A stretch of 64,000 nucleotides of DNA, from contig NZ_FNJJ01000012.1 of the NCBI RefSeq assembly GCF_900104265.1, positions 17,983 to 81,982 on the forward strand. Reading direction: 5' to 3'. The notes beneath the pieces were generated by a model, which saw nothing but the letters and a program-made list of their open reading frames with translations, did not search any database and was not told where the DNA came from. Shown one piece after another: positions 1 through 8,210 of the stretch. Numbering within the stretch: position 1 is the first letter of the stretch; each line of letters starts with the position of its first letter. A program made the position numbers and the translations under genes. Source of the DNA: Ectopseudomonas guguanensis. GTDB taxonomy: Bacteria; Pseudomonadota; Gammaproteobacteria; Pseudomonadales; Pseudomonadaceae.

Positions 1-55
1 AGCGCTGTGAGGCGTTGAGCTAACCCATACTAATTGCCCGTGAGGCTTGACCATA
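1..55 (+). rRNA. 23S ribosomal RNA, 3' end only
   Basis: The first bases match the well-known 3' tail of pseudomonad 23S rRNA (motif ctaattgcccgtgaggcttg), directly upstream of a 5S gene. Only the last ~55 bases are in the window; the exact 3' end is uncertain by several bases. Confidence 0.85.
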
Positions 56-190
56 TAACACCCAAACAATCTGCTCTCACAGCAGAGGGTGTCGATGGTG
101 AAGTCGACAGAAAGCCGAAAATTTGCGAGCGCTACAAGCCTCTATCACGTATCCAAGGGATAGCGCCTAACCGCGACATCCCAACCGAAT

Positions 191-310
191 TGCTTGACGA
201 CCATAGAGCGTTGGAACCACCTGATCCCATCCCGAACTCAGAAGTGAAACGACGCATCGCCGATGGTAGTGTGGTGCTTCACCATGTGAGAGTAGGTCAT
301 CGTCAAGCTC
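191..310 (+). rRNA. 5S ribosomal RNA
   Basis: About 120 bases with the conserved 5S core (cccatcccgaactcagaagt) and complementary ends (tgcttgacga at the 5' end against tcgtcaagc at the 3' end). It follows the 23S tail after a ~135-base spacer and is followed by a strong terminator, the usual end of a Pseudomonas rrn operon. Confidence 0.95.
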
Positions 311-317
311 CTATACG

Positions 318-354
318 AAACCCCAGATCGCATACGCGGTCTGGGGTTTCTTCT
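318..354 (+). terminator. rrn operon terminator
   Basis: Inverted repeat aaaccccaga / tctggggttt with a short loop followed by ttcttt, immediately after the 5S gene. This fits a rho-independent terminator closing the rRNA operon. Confidence 0.85.
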
Positions 355-377
355 TTGCGCTCGGGAAAACAGTGCGC

Positions 378-440
378 GTAGGGTGCGCTGTGCGCGCCGA
401 CAATGACGCGGTTACGAAGGTGCGCATGGCGCACCCTATG
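378..440. repeat. REP-like palindromic pair, family A (copy 1)
   Basis: Two inverted copies of a ~21-base palindromic unit of the type gtagggtgcgcNNtgcgcacc, facing each other. The same unit recurs at about 28351, 34283, 38101, 42026, 50311 and 60430. It lies between the rrn terminator and birA. Confidence 0.75.
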
Positions 441-441
441 G

Positions 442-470
442 TTGATATCCTGTCGGTTTCCGTTTTCTAT
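442..470 (+). promoter_or_regulatory. possible birA promoter
   Basis: ttgata at 442-447 and ttctat at 465-470 are separated by 17 bases, a plausible sigma-70 arrangement upstream of birA. The -10 match is weak (3 of 6), so this is tentative. Confidence 0.3.
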
Positions 471-524
471 GCAAGCCGAGGCCTCGTCGTTATCATGCCA
501 GCCTTGTTCGTAGCGGGGCCTGGC

Positions 525-1484
525 ATGCTGGAATTGTTGAAACTTCTACAGGATGGGCGATTCCATTCCGGTGAAGCCCTCGGGGCTCAGCTTGGGATAA
601 GCCGAAGTGCCGTCTGGAAGCAGTTGCAGGGCCTGGAGGCCGAGTTCGGGGTTGAGGTGTTCAAGGTCCCCGGGCGCGGCTATCGACTGGCCTCGCCCAT
701 GGTCTTGCTCGATGTCGAGCGGATATCGCGCAGTGCGCCCGGTCTGCACTGGCCGATCCTGGTCCGGTCCAGTGTGGATTCCACCAATGCCGAAATCTTT
801 CGTCGTCTCGATGCAGGCACGCCTGCGCCGTTCGTGCTGATGGCCGAGCGGCAGACCGCTGGGCGCGGCCGGCGGGGGCGCGTATGGGCCAGTCCGTTCG
901 CAGAAAACCTCTATTGCAGCCTCGTTCTACGTGTGGATGGCGGGATGAGCCAGGTGGAGGCGCTGAGTCTGACAGTGGGGCTTGCTGTCGCCAGAGCGCT
1001 GCAGGCCTGTGGCGTTGAAGGCGCCCGGCTGAAGTGGCCGAATGATGTGCTGGTCGATGGACGCAAGATATCCGGAATACTTCTGGAGCTCGCCGGGGAC
1101 CCGGCGGATGTCTGTCACGTGGTGATAGGCATCGGAATCAACGTCAACATGGCGTTCGATGTGCCCGGTGTTATCGATCAGCCCTGGACCTCGGTGCGCC
1201 AGTGTCTGGGGCGCGCAATCGATCGAAACGATCTGGCTGCTGAACTGCTTCTGCAGTTGCACGATTGCCTCTCGGTACACTGGCAGCATGGTTTTGCCGG
1301 TCTGCGCGAGCAGTGGGAAGCATTGCATGCATGGCGCGGACGCTCCGTGGCGTTGACCGCAGGTAGTAACGCGACCCTGGGCGTCGTGCTCGGGGTGGAT
1401 GAACGAGGCGCCATTAGGTTGAATGTCGATGGTGTCGATCGCGCTTTCAGTGGCGGGGAGTTGAGCTTGAGGTTGCAACAATGA
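525..1484 (+). CDS. birA: Biotin--protein ligase / biotin operon repressor BirA
   Basis: BirA activates biotin to biotinyl-AMP and attaches it to the BCCP subunit of acetyl-CoA carboxylase in the cytoplasm. The 319-residue frame from this ATG starts with a winged-helix HTH (about residues 15-57), so it is the bifunctional class that may also repress biotin genes. The ligase signature GRGRRGR is at 113-119 and KWPND at 170-174. An in-frame ATG at 495 is possible, but starting at 525 fits the HTH domain boundary. It overlaps coaX by four bases, as in P. aeruginosa where the two are neighbours. One likely target, the biotinyl carboxylase at 55550-58822, is in this window. Confidence 0.95.
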   Translation: MLELLKLLQDGRFHSGEALGAQLGISRSAVWKQLQGLEAEFGVEVFKVPGRGYRLASPMVLLDVERISRSAPGLHWPILVRSSVDSTNAEIFRRLDAGTPAPFVLMAERQTAGRGRRGRVWASPFAENLYCSLVLRVDGGMSQVEALSLTVGLAVARALQACGVEGARLKWPNDVLVDGRKISGILLELAGDPADVCHVVIGIGINVNMAFDVPGVIDQPWTSVRQCLGRAIDRNDLAAELLLQLHDCLSVHWQHGFAGLREQWEALHAWRGRSVALTAGSNATLGVVLGVDERGAIRLNVDGVDRAFSGGELSLRLQQ

Positions 1485-2230
1485 TTCTTGAGCTCGACTG
1501 CGGCAATAGCTTCATCAAGTGGCGGGTGATTTCCGAGGATGGGAGTCAGCGTCTTTTCGCGGGTGTGGTGGATTCCGATTCCGCTCTATTCGAGTCCCTG
1601 GCTGCAGCCCCCGAATTGCGGGTGAGTCGCTGTCGTCTGGTCAGTGTGCGCAGTGATGCCGAGACCGAGCAGCTGGTGGTGCGCTTGCGTGAACTCCTGG
1701 GGGTCGAAGCAGTGTGCGCGCAATCGGCCAGTCAGGTCGGTATGGTGCGCAACGGTTATGAGGATTTCCGGCGCCTTGGTCTGGATCGCTGGCTTGCTGT
1801 GCTGGGCGCCTATCATCTGGGGCAGCGCGCTTGTCTGGTGGTGGATCTCGGGACGGCGGTAACCGCAGACTTCATATCGGCTGATGGTATGCACCAGGGT
1901 GGTTTCATTTGCCCAGGGTTGCCGTTGATGCGCGATCAGCTGAGTACGCACACGCGGCGTATTCGCTACGACCGTCAGGTGGCTCTGGCCGCGTTGCAGG
2001 AGCTGGAGCCTGGACGCTCCACCGCCGAGGCGGTAGAGCGCGGTTGCGTGCTGATGTTGCGCGGTTTCGTGGCTGAGCAGTTGCTGCAGGCGCGGGCTCG
2101 CTTCCCCGAAGGTTTCGAGGTCTTCCTGACTGGAGGCGATGCGGACCTGGTGCGCGATGTGGTGCCGGGAGCGCAAGTCGTCACGGACCTGGTATTTGTC
2201 GGGCTGGCTATAGCCTGTCCCTTGAGTTGA
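1481..2230 (+). CDS. coaX: Type III pantothenate kinase CoaX
   Basis: Phosphorylates pantothenate, the first step of coenzyme A synthesis. The 249-residue protein has ASKHA-fold signatures of the family: an N-terminal phosphate loop DCGNSFIKW (residues 6-14), a central LDRWLAVLGA segment and the second Asp motif VVDLGTAVTADF. CoaX enzymes are insensitive to CoA feedback and use potassium or ammonium. The start overlaps the birA stop (ATGA), indicating translational coupling. Pseudomonads generally rely on CoaX instead of the E. coli-type CoaA. Confidence 0.95.
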   Translation: MILELDCGNSFIKWRVISEDGSQRLFAGVVDSDSALFESLAAAPELRVSRCRLVSVRSDAETEQLVVRLRELLGVEAVCAQSASQVGMVRNGYEDFRRLGLDRWLAVLGAYHLGQRACLVVDLGTAVTADFISADGMHQGGFICPGLPLMRDQLSTHTRRIRYDRQVALAALQELEPGRSTAEAVERGCVLMLRGFVAEQLLQARARFPEGFEVFLTGGDADLVRDVVPGAQVVTDLVFVGLAIACPLS

Positions 2231-2238
2231 GGCGAAGC

Positions 2239-2925
2239 ATGCGCTGGATTCTGCTACTGCTCCTGCTACTTAATGCCTTCTACTACGTCTGGCATCAGCA
2301 GCAGGCTCCCCTGCGTGCCAAGGAGGTCGCTCCGGCAAACGCGTACCAGGCGGCTCGCAAGGATATTCGTCTGTTGAGCGAAACAGATGCGCCGCGTTCG
2401 CGCAGCGAGTCTTCCGCGGCTGCCGATGCGGTCACCCCCGAGGCGGCTGTTTGCCTCTTCCTTGGCAGTTTCGATGAAGAGACGAGGGCGAGGGTGGTGG
2501 AGCAGCGTTTGCTGAGTCTGGATATACAGGCCGAGGTGCGCAGCATAGATGCAGCTGCCGGTGTCGAGTACTGGGTGTACCTGCCGCCCCTGGCTTCTCG
2601 GCAGGCGTCACTGAGGCAGTTGCGCGAGCTGCAGGCGCGGCGTATCGACAGCTACATCATCACTCAGGGCGAGCTGGCCAACGGCATATCGCTCGGCATA
2701 TTCCCCCGTAACGATTCGGCCAACAGCGTCATGCAGCGTTTGCGTGATGTCGGCTATGAGCCACAGATCCGCGAATTGTCGCGTGCGCACCGCAGTTTCT
2801 GGGTGAGGGTGGCGCCACAGAGTCGGCGCCTGGCCGATGAGTTTCTGCTTGGGCGACTGGCTGGAGACTTTGCCGGTTTGCAGCATCAATTAATGCCTTG
2901 TGAAGGCGTTGCATTGCTTCAGTAG
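2239..2925 (+). CDS. SPOR-domain membrane protein
   Basis: Conserved protein of 228 residues, homologous by position to the gene between coaX and the tRNA cluster in P. aeruginosa. The N-terminus is a single hydrophobic segment (ILLLLLLLNAFYYVW, about residues 3-17). The C-terminal region (about 75-215) contains two SPOR-like repeats (CLFLGSFDEE...; ISLGIFPRND...), a fold that binds denuded peptidoglycan glycans at division sites. The ATG at 2239 is preferred to the upstream TTG at 2227 because gagg lies six bases before it. Specific function is unknown; a role in septal wall biology is an inference. Confidence 0.8.
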   Translation: MRWILLLLLLLNAFYYVWHQQQAPLRAKEVAPANAYQAARKDIRLLSETDAPRSRSESSAAADAVTPEAAVCLFLGSFDEETRARVVEQRLLSLDIQAEVRSIDAAAGVEYWVYLPPLASRQASLRQLRELQARRIDSYIITQGELANGISLGIFPRNDSANSVMQRLRDVGYEPQIRELSRAHRSFWVRVAPQSRRLADEFLLGRLAGDFAGLQHQLMPCEGVALLQ

Positions 2926-3024
2926 TTTGCATAGAATGGCGCCCGCTTCGCAGGGTGGTCAAAGTTGGTTCCCGACGAAGATGTTGTCAAAGTAGCTAAC
3001 CTCAAGATTTTAATGAGAAAAAGC

Positions 3025-3051
3025 TTGACAGCAGGGTGGCAGATCTAGAAA
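3025..3051 (+). promoter_or_regulatory. promoter of tRNA-tuf operon
   Basis: A perfect -35 ttgaca at 3025-3030 is followed after 15 bases by tagaaa (3046-3051) and a GC-rich discriminator (gccgcc). This is the only strong promoter-like sequence before the tRNA cluster, and the discriminator is typical of stringently controlled stable-RNA promoters. The 15-base spacer is short. Confidence 0.6.
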
Positions 3052-3066
3052 ATGCCGCCTCACTTT

Positions 3067-3151
<85 letters not shown>

Positions 3152-3175
3152 GATTCGGCGTGAGCTGCAGGCTCC

Positions 3176-3249
<74 letters not shown>

Positions 3250-3275
3250 GTTTGTGGTTGGCGCAATAGAGTTTG

Positions 3276-3351
3276 GCTCATGTAGCTCAGCTGGTAGAGC
3301 ACACCCTTGGTAAGGGTGAGGTCAGCGGTTCAAATCCGCTCATGAGCTCCA
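3276..3351 (+). tRNA. tRNA-Thr (GGT)
   Basis: 76 bases with acceptor gctcatg / catgagc, anticodon loop ttggtaa giving GGT, a ggttcaaatcc T arm and an encoded CCA. The order Tyr-Gly-Thr before tuf is conserved in gamma-proteobacteria. Confidence 0.95.
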
Positions 3352-3358
3352 TCTAATG

Positions 3359-3390
3359 AAGGCAGATATGAAAGTATCTGCCTTTGTTTT
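3359..3390 (+). terminator. hairpin between tRNA-Thr and tuf
   Basis: Inverted repeat aaggcagata / tatctgcctt followed by tgtttt. It could act as a partial terminator or as a processing signal separating the tRNA precursor from tuf mRNA. Confidence 0.55.
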
Positions 3391-3435
3391 AATGGCGGCA
3401 TGGCTTGCTCAATTCTTCGCTAGGAGACGGTCAAG

Positions 3436-4629
3436 ATGGCTAAAGAGAAATTCGAACGTAACAAACCGCACGTCAACGTCGGCACCATCGGTCACGTTGA
3501 CCACGGTAAGACCACTCTGACCGCTGCTCTCACCCGCGTCTGCTCCGAAGTATTCGGTTCGGCTCGTGTTGACTTCGACAAGATCGACAGCGCTCCGGAA
3601 GAAAAAGCTCGTGGTATCACCATCAACACTGCGCACGTAGAGTACGACTCCAACATTCGTCACTACGCGCACGTTGACTGCCCGGGCCACGCCGACTACG
3701 TGAAGAACATGATCACCGGTGCTGCCCAGATGGACGGCGCGATCCTGGTCTGCTCGGCTGCCGATGGCCCCATGCCGCAAACCCGTGAGCACATCCTGCT
3801 GTCCCGTCAGGTTGGTGTACCGTACATCGTCGTGTTCCTGAACAAGGCCGACATGGTTGACGACGCCGAGCTGCTGGAGCTGGTCGAGATGGAAGTTCGC
3901 GACCTGCTGAGCACCTACGATTTCCCGGGTGACGACACTCCGATCATCATCGGCTCCGCGCTGATGGCGCTGAACGGTGAAGACACCAACGAGATGGGCA
4001 CCAGTGCCGTCAAGAAGCTGGTCGAGACTCTGGATACCTACATTCCTGAGCCGGTTCGTGCCATCGATCGTCCGTTCCTGATGCCGATCGAAGACGTGTT
4101 CTCGATCTCCGGTCGCGGTACCGTGGTAACCGGTCGTGTAGAGCGCGGTATCGTCAAGATCCAGGAAGAAATCGAAATCGTTGGTCTGCGTCCGACCACC
4201 AAGACCACCTGCACCGGCGTTGAGATGTTCCGCAAGCTGCTGGACGAAGGTCGTGCTGGTGAGAACTGCGGCGTGCTGCTGCGCGGCACCAAGCGTGATG
4301 AAGTCGAGCGTGGTCAGGTTCTGGCCAAGCCGGGCACCATCAAGCCGCACACCAAGTTTGAAGCTGAAGTGTACGTTCTGTCCAAGGAAGAAGGTGGTCG
4401 TCACACCCCGTTCTTCAAGGGCTACCGTCCGCAGTTCTACTTCCGTACCACTGACGTGACCGGTTCGTGCGAACTGCCGGAAGGCGTTGAGATGGTAATG
4501 CCGGGCGACAACATCAAGATGGTTGTCACCCTGATCAAGCCGATCGCCATGGAAGACGGCCTGCGCTTCGCGATCCGCGAAGGTGGCCGTACCGTCGGCG
4601 CCGGCGTGGTTGCCAAGATCATCGAGTAA
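3436..4629 (+). CDS. tuf: Elongation factor Tu
   Basis: GTPase that delivers aminoacyl-tRNA to the ribosome. The 397-residue protein is full length with G1 GHVDHGKT (19-26), DCPGH, NKAD and the two C-terminal beta-barrel domains. The left flank (tRNA-Tyr-Gly-Thr) is that of tufB, while the right flank (terminator, then the S10 promoter and rpsJ) is that of tufA. Two tuf genes separated by secE-nusG-rplKAJL-rpoBC-rpsLG-fusA are normal in Pseudomonas, so this copy looks like a tufB/tufA merger; see findings. Start has aggaga ten bases upstream. Confidence 0.97.
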   Translation: MAKEKFERNKPHVNVGTIGHVDHGKTTLTAALTRVCSEVFGSARVDFDKIDSAPEEKARGITINTAHVEYDSNIRHYAHVDCPGHADYVKNMITGAAQMDGAILVCSAADGPMPQTREHILLSRQVGVPYIVVFLNKADMVDDAELLELVEMEVRDLLSTYDFPGDDTPIIIGSALMALNGEDTNEMGTSAVKKLVETLDTYIPEPVRAIDRPFLMPIEDVFSISGRGTVVTGRVERGIVKIQEEIEIVGLRPTTKTTCTGVEMFRKLLDEGRAGENCGVLLRGTKRDEVERGQVLAKPGTIKPHTKFEAEVYVLSKEEGGRHTPFFKGYRPQFYFRTTDVTGSCELPEGVEMVMPGDNIKMVVTLIKPIAMEDGLRFAIREGGRTVGAGVVAKIIE

Positions 4630-4647
4630 TCGACGATCCGCTTGAGA

Positions 4648-4676
4648 GAAAAGGGCCCTTCGGGGCCCTTTTCTTT
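4648..4676 (+). terminator. tuf terminator
   Basis: aaaagggccc-ttcg-gggccctttt with a UUCG tetraloop and a following tctttt run, 19 bases after the tuf stop codon. A textbook rho-independent terminator. Confidence 0.92.
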
Positions 4677-4691
4677 TGAACTGGTTAAAAG

Positions 4692-4720
4692 TTGACACCC
4701 CCAGGGGGCATCCGTACAAT
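4692..4720 (+). promoter_or_regulatory. S10 operon promoter
   Basis: ttgaca at 4692-4697 and tacaat at 4715-4720 with a 17-base spacer: near-consensus sigma-70 promoter, about 65 bases before rpsJ. In E. coli the S10 leader is the target of L4 autoregulation; whether this shorter leader (about 4727-4784) does the same cannot be seen. Confidence 0.88.
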
Positions 4721-4784
4721 TGCGCCTCCCTCGAGCGGGCGTAGTCCGTCTGTGGGGATTAGCAGCTTGGAATCTGAGGTCAAA

Positions 4785-5096
4785 ATGCAAAACCAACAAA
4801 TCCGTATTCGGTTGAAGGCTTTTGACCATCGCCTGATCGATCAATCTACCCAGGAAATCGTGGAAACCGCGAAACGTACTGGTGCTCAGGTGCGTGGTCC
4901 GATTCCTCTGCCTACTCGTAAGGAGCGGTACACCGTTCTGATCTCTCCGCACGTCAACAAGGACGCGCGTGATCAGTACGAAATCCGCACTCATAAGCGT
5001 GTTCTGGACATCGTCCAGCCGACGGATAAAACCGTTGACGCGCTGATGAAGCTCGACCTTGCGGCAGGCGTGGAAGTGCAGATCAGCCTCGGCTAA
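4785..5096 (+). CDS. rpsJ: 30S ribosomal protein S10 / NusE
   Basis: 103 residues, the exact family length, starting at the ATG of MQNQQIRIRLKAF; the open frame extends upstream through the promoter, but that part is not coding. S10 sits in the 30S head and, as NusE, also joins NusB in rRNA antitermination; nusB is at 44976. It is the first gene of the S10 operon. Confidence 0.97.
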   Translation: MQNQQIRIRLKAFDHRLIDQSTQEIVETAKRTGAQVRGPIPLPTRKERYTVLISPHVNKDARDQYEIRTHKRVLDIVQPTDKTVDALMKLDLAAGVEVQISLG

Positions 5097-5179
5097 AACC
5101 TGGCGGTTTTAGTCGTGTAACGCTCTGAAATGGGCGGCCATAGCGGGTGAAAGCCCCGTACACTCATGAGGTTTACAAC

Positions 5180-5809
5180 ATGACTATTGGTGTAGTCGGT
5201 CGTAAGTGCGGCATGACCCGCATTTTCACCGAAGAAGGTGTCTCCATTCCGGTCACGGTCATCGAGATCGAGCCGAATCGCGTCACCCAGTTCAAAAACG
5301 AGGAGTCCGATGGCTACCGCGCAGTGCAGGTCACTGTCGGCGAGCGTCGCGCCTCGCGCGTCAGCAAGGCTCAGGCCGGTCACTTCGCCAAGGCGAACGT
5401 CGCGGCAGGTCGTACCGTTCTGGAATTCCGTCTTGAAGAAGGCGACTACCAGGCCGGCGATCTGATCAACGCTGAAATTTTCCAAGCTGGTCAGCTGGTG
5501 GATGTCACCGGTCAGTCCAAAGGTAAAGGCTTCGCCGGTACCATCAAGCGTTGGAACTTCCGCGGCCAGGACAACACTCACGGTAACTCCGTTTCTCACC
5601 GTGTACCGGGTTCCATCGGTCAGTGCCAGACCCCGGGTCGTGTATTCAAGGGCAAAAAGATGTCCGGTCATATGGGCGCTGAGCGCGTGACCGTACAGTC
5701 CCTGGAAGTCGTTCGCGTAGACGCCGAGCGTAACCTGCTGCTGGTCAAGGGTGCCGTTCCGGGCGCTACTGGCGGCGACGTTATCGTTCGTCCGGCTGTC
5801 AAGGCGTAA
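5180..5809 (+). CDS. rplC: 50S ribosomal protein L3
   Basis: 209 residues beginning MTIGVVGRKCGMTRIF; the upstream in-frame ATG at 5147 is rejected because it adds a non-conserved extension. L3 is an early-assembly protein that reaches toward the peptidyl-transferase centre; the conserved W-finger region is seen around RWNFRGQDNTHG. Second gene of the S10 operon, 83 bases after rpsJ. Confidence 0.97.
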   Translation: MTIGVVGRKCGMTRIFTEEGVSIPVTVIEIEPNRVTQFKNEESDGYRAVQVTVGERRASRVSKAQAGHFAKANVAAGRTVLEFRLEEGDYQAGDLINAEIFQAGQLVDVTGQSKGKGFAGTIKRWNFRGQDNTHGNSVSHRVPGSIGQCQTPGRVFKGKKMSGHMGAERVTVQSLEVVRVDAERNLLLVKGAVPGATGGDVIVRPAVKA

Positions 5810-5823
5810 GGGGAGAATCTGAG

Positions 5824-6426
5824 ATGCAATTGAATGTAAATGGCGCTCAGGCGATCGAAGTGTCCGATGCGACCTTCGGTGGCGAGTTCAACGAGACCCT
5901 GGTTCACCAAGCAGTCGTAGCCTACATGGCTGGCGGCCGTCAGGGCACCAAAGGCCAGAAATCCCGTTCCGACGTTTCCGGTGGCGGCAAGCGCCCTTGG
6001 CGTCAGAAGGGCACCGGTCGTGCTCGTGCCGGTACCACTCGTGGTCCGATCTGGCGTGGCGGTGGTGTGACCTTCGCAGCGTCCACCCGTAACCACGAGC
6101 AAAAGCTGAACAAGAAGATGTATCGCGCTGCTCTGCGCTCCATCCTTGCTGAGCTGGTTCGTACCGACCGTCTGGTAGTGGTTGAAGACTTCGCTGTCGA
6201 AGCTCCGAAAACCAAGGCTCTGCTGAGCAAGCTGAACGGCCTGGGTCTGAACGATGTGCTGATCGTCTCCGATGCGGTCGATCAGAACCTGTACCTGGCT
6301 GCCCGCAACCTGCCGCACGTCGATGTACGTGACGTCCAGGGTTCCGATCCGGTCAGCCTGATCGCGTACGAAAAAGTGCTGGTCACTGTTTCGGCCGTGA
6401 AGAAATTCGAGGAGCTGCTGGGATGA
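5824..6426 (+). CDS. rplD: 50S ribosomal protein L4
   Basis: 200 residues, normal length. The basic extended loop (KGQKSRSDVSGGGKRPWRQK) lines the peptide exit tunnel near the macrolide site. In enterobacteria L4 is the autogenous repressor of this operon. It overlaps rplW by four bases (ATGA). Confidence 0.97.
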   Translation: MQLNVNGAQAIEVSDATFGGEFNETLVHQAVVAYMAGGRQGTKGQKSRSDVSGGGKRPWRQKGTGRARAGTTRGPIWRGGGVTFAASTRNHEQKLNKKMYRAALRSILAELVRTDRLVVVEDFAVEAPKTKALLSKLNGLGLNDVLIVSDAVDQNLYLAARNLPHVDVRDVQGSDPVSLIAYEKVLVTVSAVKKFEELLG

Positions 6427-6722
6427 ACCAGGAACGCGTATTCAAAGTGCTGCTTGGCCCGCACATCTCCGAGAAGGCCACGGTTCTGGCTGACAAGCAA
6501 GGTCAGTTCGTTTTCAAAGTCGCTACCGATGCGACCAAGCTGGAAATCAAGAAGGCCGTCGAAAGCCTGTTCAACGTGAAGGTTGAGCGCGTTACTACCC
6601 AGAACGTTCTGGGCAAGAGCAAGCGCACCGCTCGCGGTCTGGGCAAGCGTAACGACTGGAAGAAGGCAGTTATCTCCCTTCAGCCGGGCCAAGATCTCGA
6701 TTTCACCAGCAGTGCTGAGTAA
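6423..6722 (+). CDS. rplW: 50S ribosomal protein L23
   Basis: 99 residues. L23 borders the exit tunnel and is the docking site for trigger factor and SRP. Its start codon overlaps the rplD stop, and rplB follows 14 bases later. Confidence 0.97.
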   Translation: MNQERVFKVLLGPHISEKATVLADKQGQFVFKVATDATKLEIKKAVESLFNVKVERVTTQNVLGKSKRTARGLGKRNDWKKAVISLQPGQDLDFTSSAE

Positions 6723-6736
6723 GGAAGGGGTGCATC

Positions 6737-7561
6737 ATGGCAATCGTTAAATGCAAACCGACTTCCGCTGGCCGCCGTTTTGTGGTCAAGGTGGTCAATC
6801 AGGAGCTGCACAAAGGCGCTCCGTACGCTCCGCTGCTCGAGAAGAAGTCGAAGTCCGGTGGTCGTAACAACAACGGCCGTATCACCACCCGTCATATCGG
6901 TGGTGGCCACAAGCAGCATTACCGTCTGGTCGACTTCCGTCGCAACGACAAGGATGGCATCCCCGCCACCGTCGAGCGCGTGGAATACGATCCGAACCGT
7001 ACTGCTCACATCGCTCTGCTGAAGTATGCCGACGGTGAGCGTCGCTACATCATCGCCCCGAAAGGCGTTGTAGCTGGCGATCAGCTGGTGGCCGGCAACA
7101 TGGCGCCGATCAAGCCGGGCAACAGCCTGCAGCTGCGCAACATTCCGGTGGGTTCGACCGTTCACGGTATCGAGCTGAAGCCGGGCAAAGGCGCGCAGAT
7201 CGCTCGTTCCGCTGGTGCTTCCGCTCAGCTGATCGCGCGTGAAGGTGCTTATGTGACTCTGCGTCTGCGCTCCGGCGAAATGCGCAAAGTCCTGGCTGAG
7301 TGCCGTGCGACCCTGGGCGAAGTCTCGAACTCCGAGCACAGCCTGCGTTCGCTGGGTAAGGCTGGTGCCAAGCGCTGGCGTGGCGTTCGTCCGACCGTTC
7401 GTGGTGTTGCCATGAACCCGGTTGATCACCCGCACGGTGGTGGTGAAGGTCGTACCTCCGGTGGTCGTCATCCGGTGTCGCCGTGGGGCTTCCCGACCAA
7501 GGGCGCGAAGACCCGTGCTAACAAGCGCACCGACAACATGATCGTCCGTCGTCGCAAGTAA
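6737..7561 (+). CDS. rplB: 50S ribosomal protein L2
   Basis: 274 residues. L2 binds the base of domain IV of 23S rRNA and is needed for subunit joining; the universally conserved VDHPHGGGEGR segment containing the key His is present near residues 226-236. Preceded by an aaggaagggg ribosome site. Confidence 0.97.
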   Translation: MAIVKCKPTSAGRRFVVKVVNQELHKGAPYAPLLEKKSKSGGRNNNGRITTRHIGGGHKQHYRLVDFRRNDKDGIPATVERVEYDPNRTAHIALLKYADGERRYIIAPKGVVAGDQLVAGNMAPIKPGNSLQLRNIPVGSTVHGIELKPGKGAQIARSAGASAQLIAREGAYVTLRLRSGEMRKVLAECRATLGEVSNSEHSLRSLGKAGAKRWRGVRPTVRGVAMNPVDHPHGGGEGRTSGGRHPVSPWGFPTKGAKTRANKRTDNMIVRRRK

Positions 7562-7577
7562 ATAGAGGGATACGACA

Positions 7578-7853
7578 GTGCCACGTTCTCTGAAAAAAGG
7601 TCCTTTTATCGATCTTCACCTACTGAAGAAGGTCGAAGCGGCGGTGGAAAAGAACGATCGCAAGCCGGTTAAAACCTGGTCGCGTCGCTCCATGATCCTG
7701 CCGCAGATGGTCGGTCTGACCATCGCTGTGCATAACGGTCGTCAGCATGTCCCGGTCCTCGTGAACGAAGACATGGTCGGCCACAAACTGGGCGAATTTG
7801 CCGGCACCCGTACCTATCGTGGTCACGTTGCCGACAAGAAAGGCAAGCGTTAA
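7578..7853 (+). CDS. rpsS: 30S ribosomal protein S19
   Basis: 91 residues ([19 protein letters not shown]). The start is GTG at 7578, fixed by the conserved N-terminus. S19 lies in the 30S head next to S13. Confidence 0.97.
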
Positions 7854-7864
7854 GGGGTTTGGAA

Positions 7865-8197
7865 ATGGAAGTAGCCGCTAAGTTGTCGGGCGCTCGCATC
7901 TCCGCCCAGAAAGCTCGCCTGGTCGCCGACCAGATCCGCGGGAAGAAGGTGGGCGAAGCGCTCAACCTGCTGGCTTTCAGCAGCAAGAAAGCAGCCGAGA
8001 TCATGAAGAAAGTGCTGGAGTCGGCCGTTGCCAACGCCGAGCACAACGAAGGCGCAGACGTTGATGACCTGAAGGTCAGCACCGTTTTCGTCAACGAAGG
8101 GCGTTCGCTTAAGCGCATCATGCCGCGTGCCAAAGGCCGTGCTGATCGCATCGTCAAGCGGTCTTGCCATATCACTGTCAAGGTTGCGGACAAGTAA
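7865..8197 (+). CDS. rplV: 50S ribosomal protein L22
   Basis: 110 residues from ATG 7865, the family length; a TTG six bases upstream is in frame but lies inside the ribosome-binding region (aagggg). The beta-hairpin that lines the exit tunnel ([20 protein letters not shown]) is intact. Confidence 0.97.
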
Positions 8198-8210
8198 CGG
8201 AGTCGATCAG

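Noticed and set aside
34..381. 115-codon open frame across the 5S gene
   Set aside because: It runs through 23S tail, 5S rRNA and terminator; not coding.
3409..4719. 436-codon open frame on the - strand across tuf
   Set aside because: Reverse-frame shadow of tuf; runs through the terminator and the S10 promoter.
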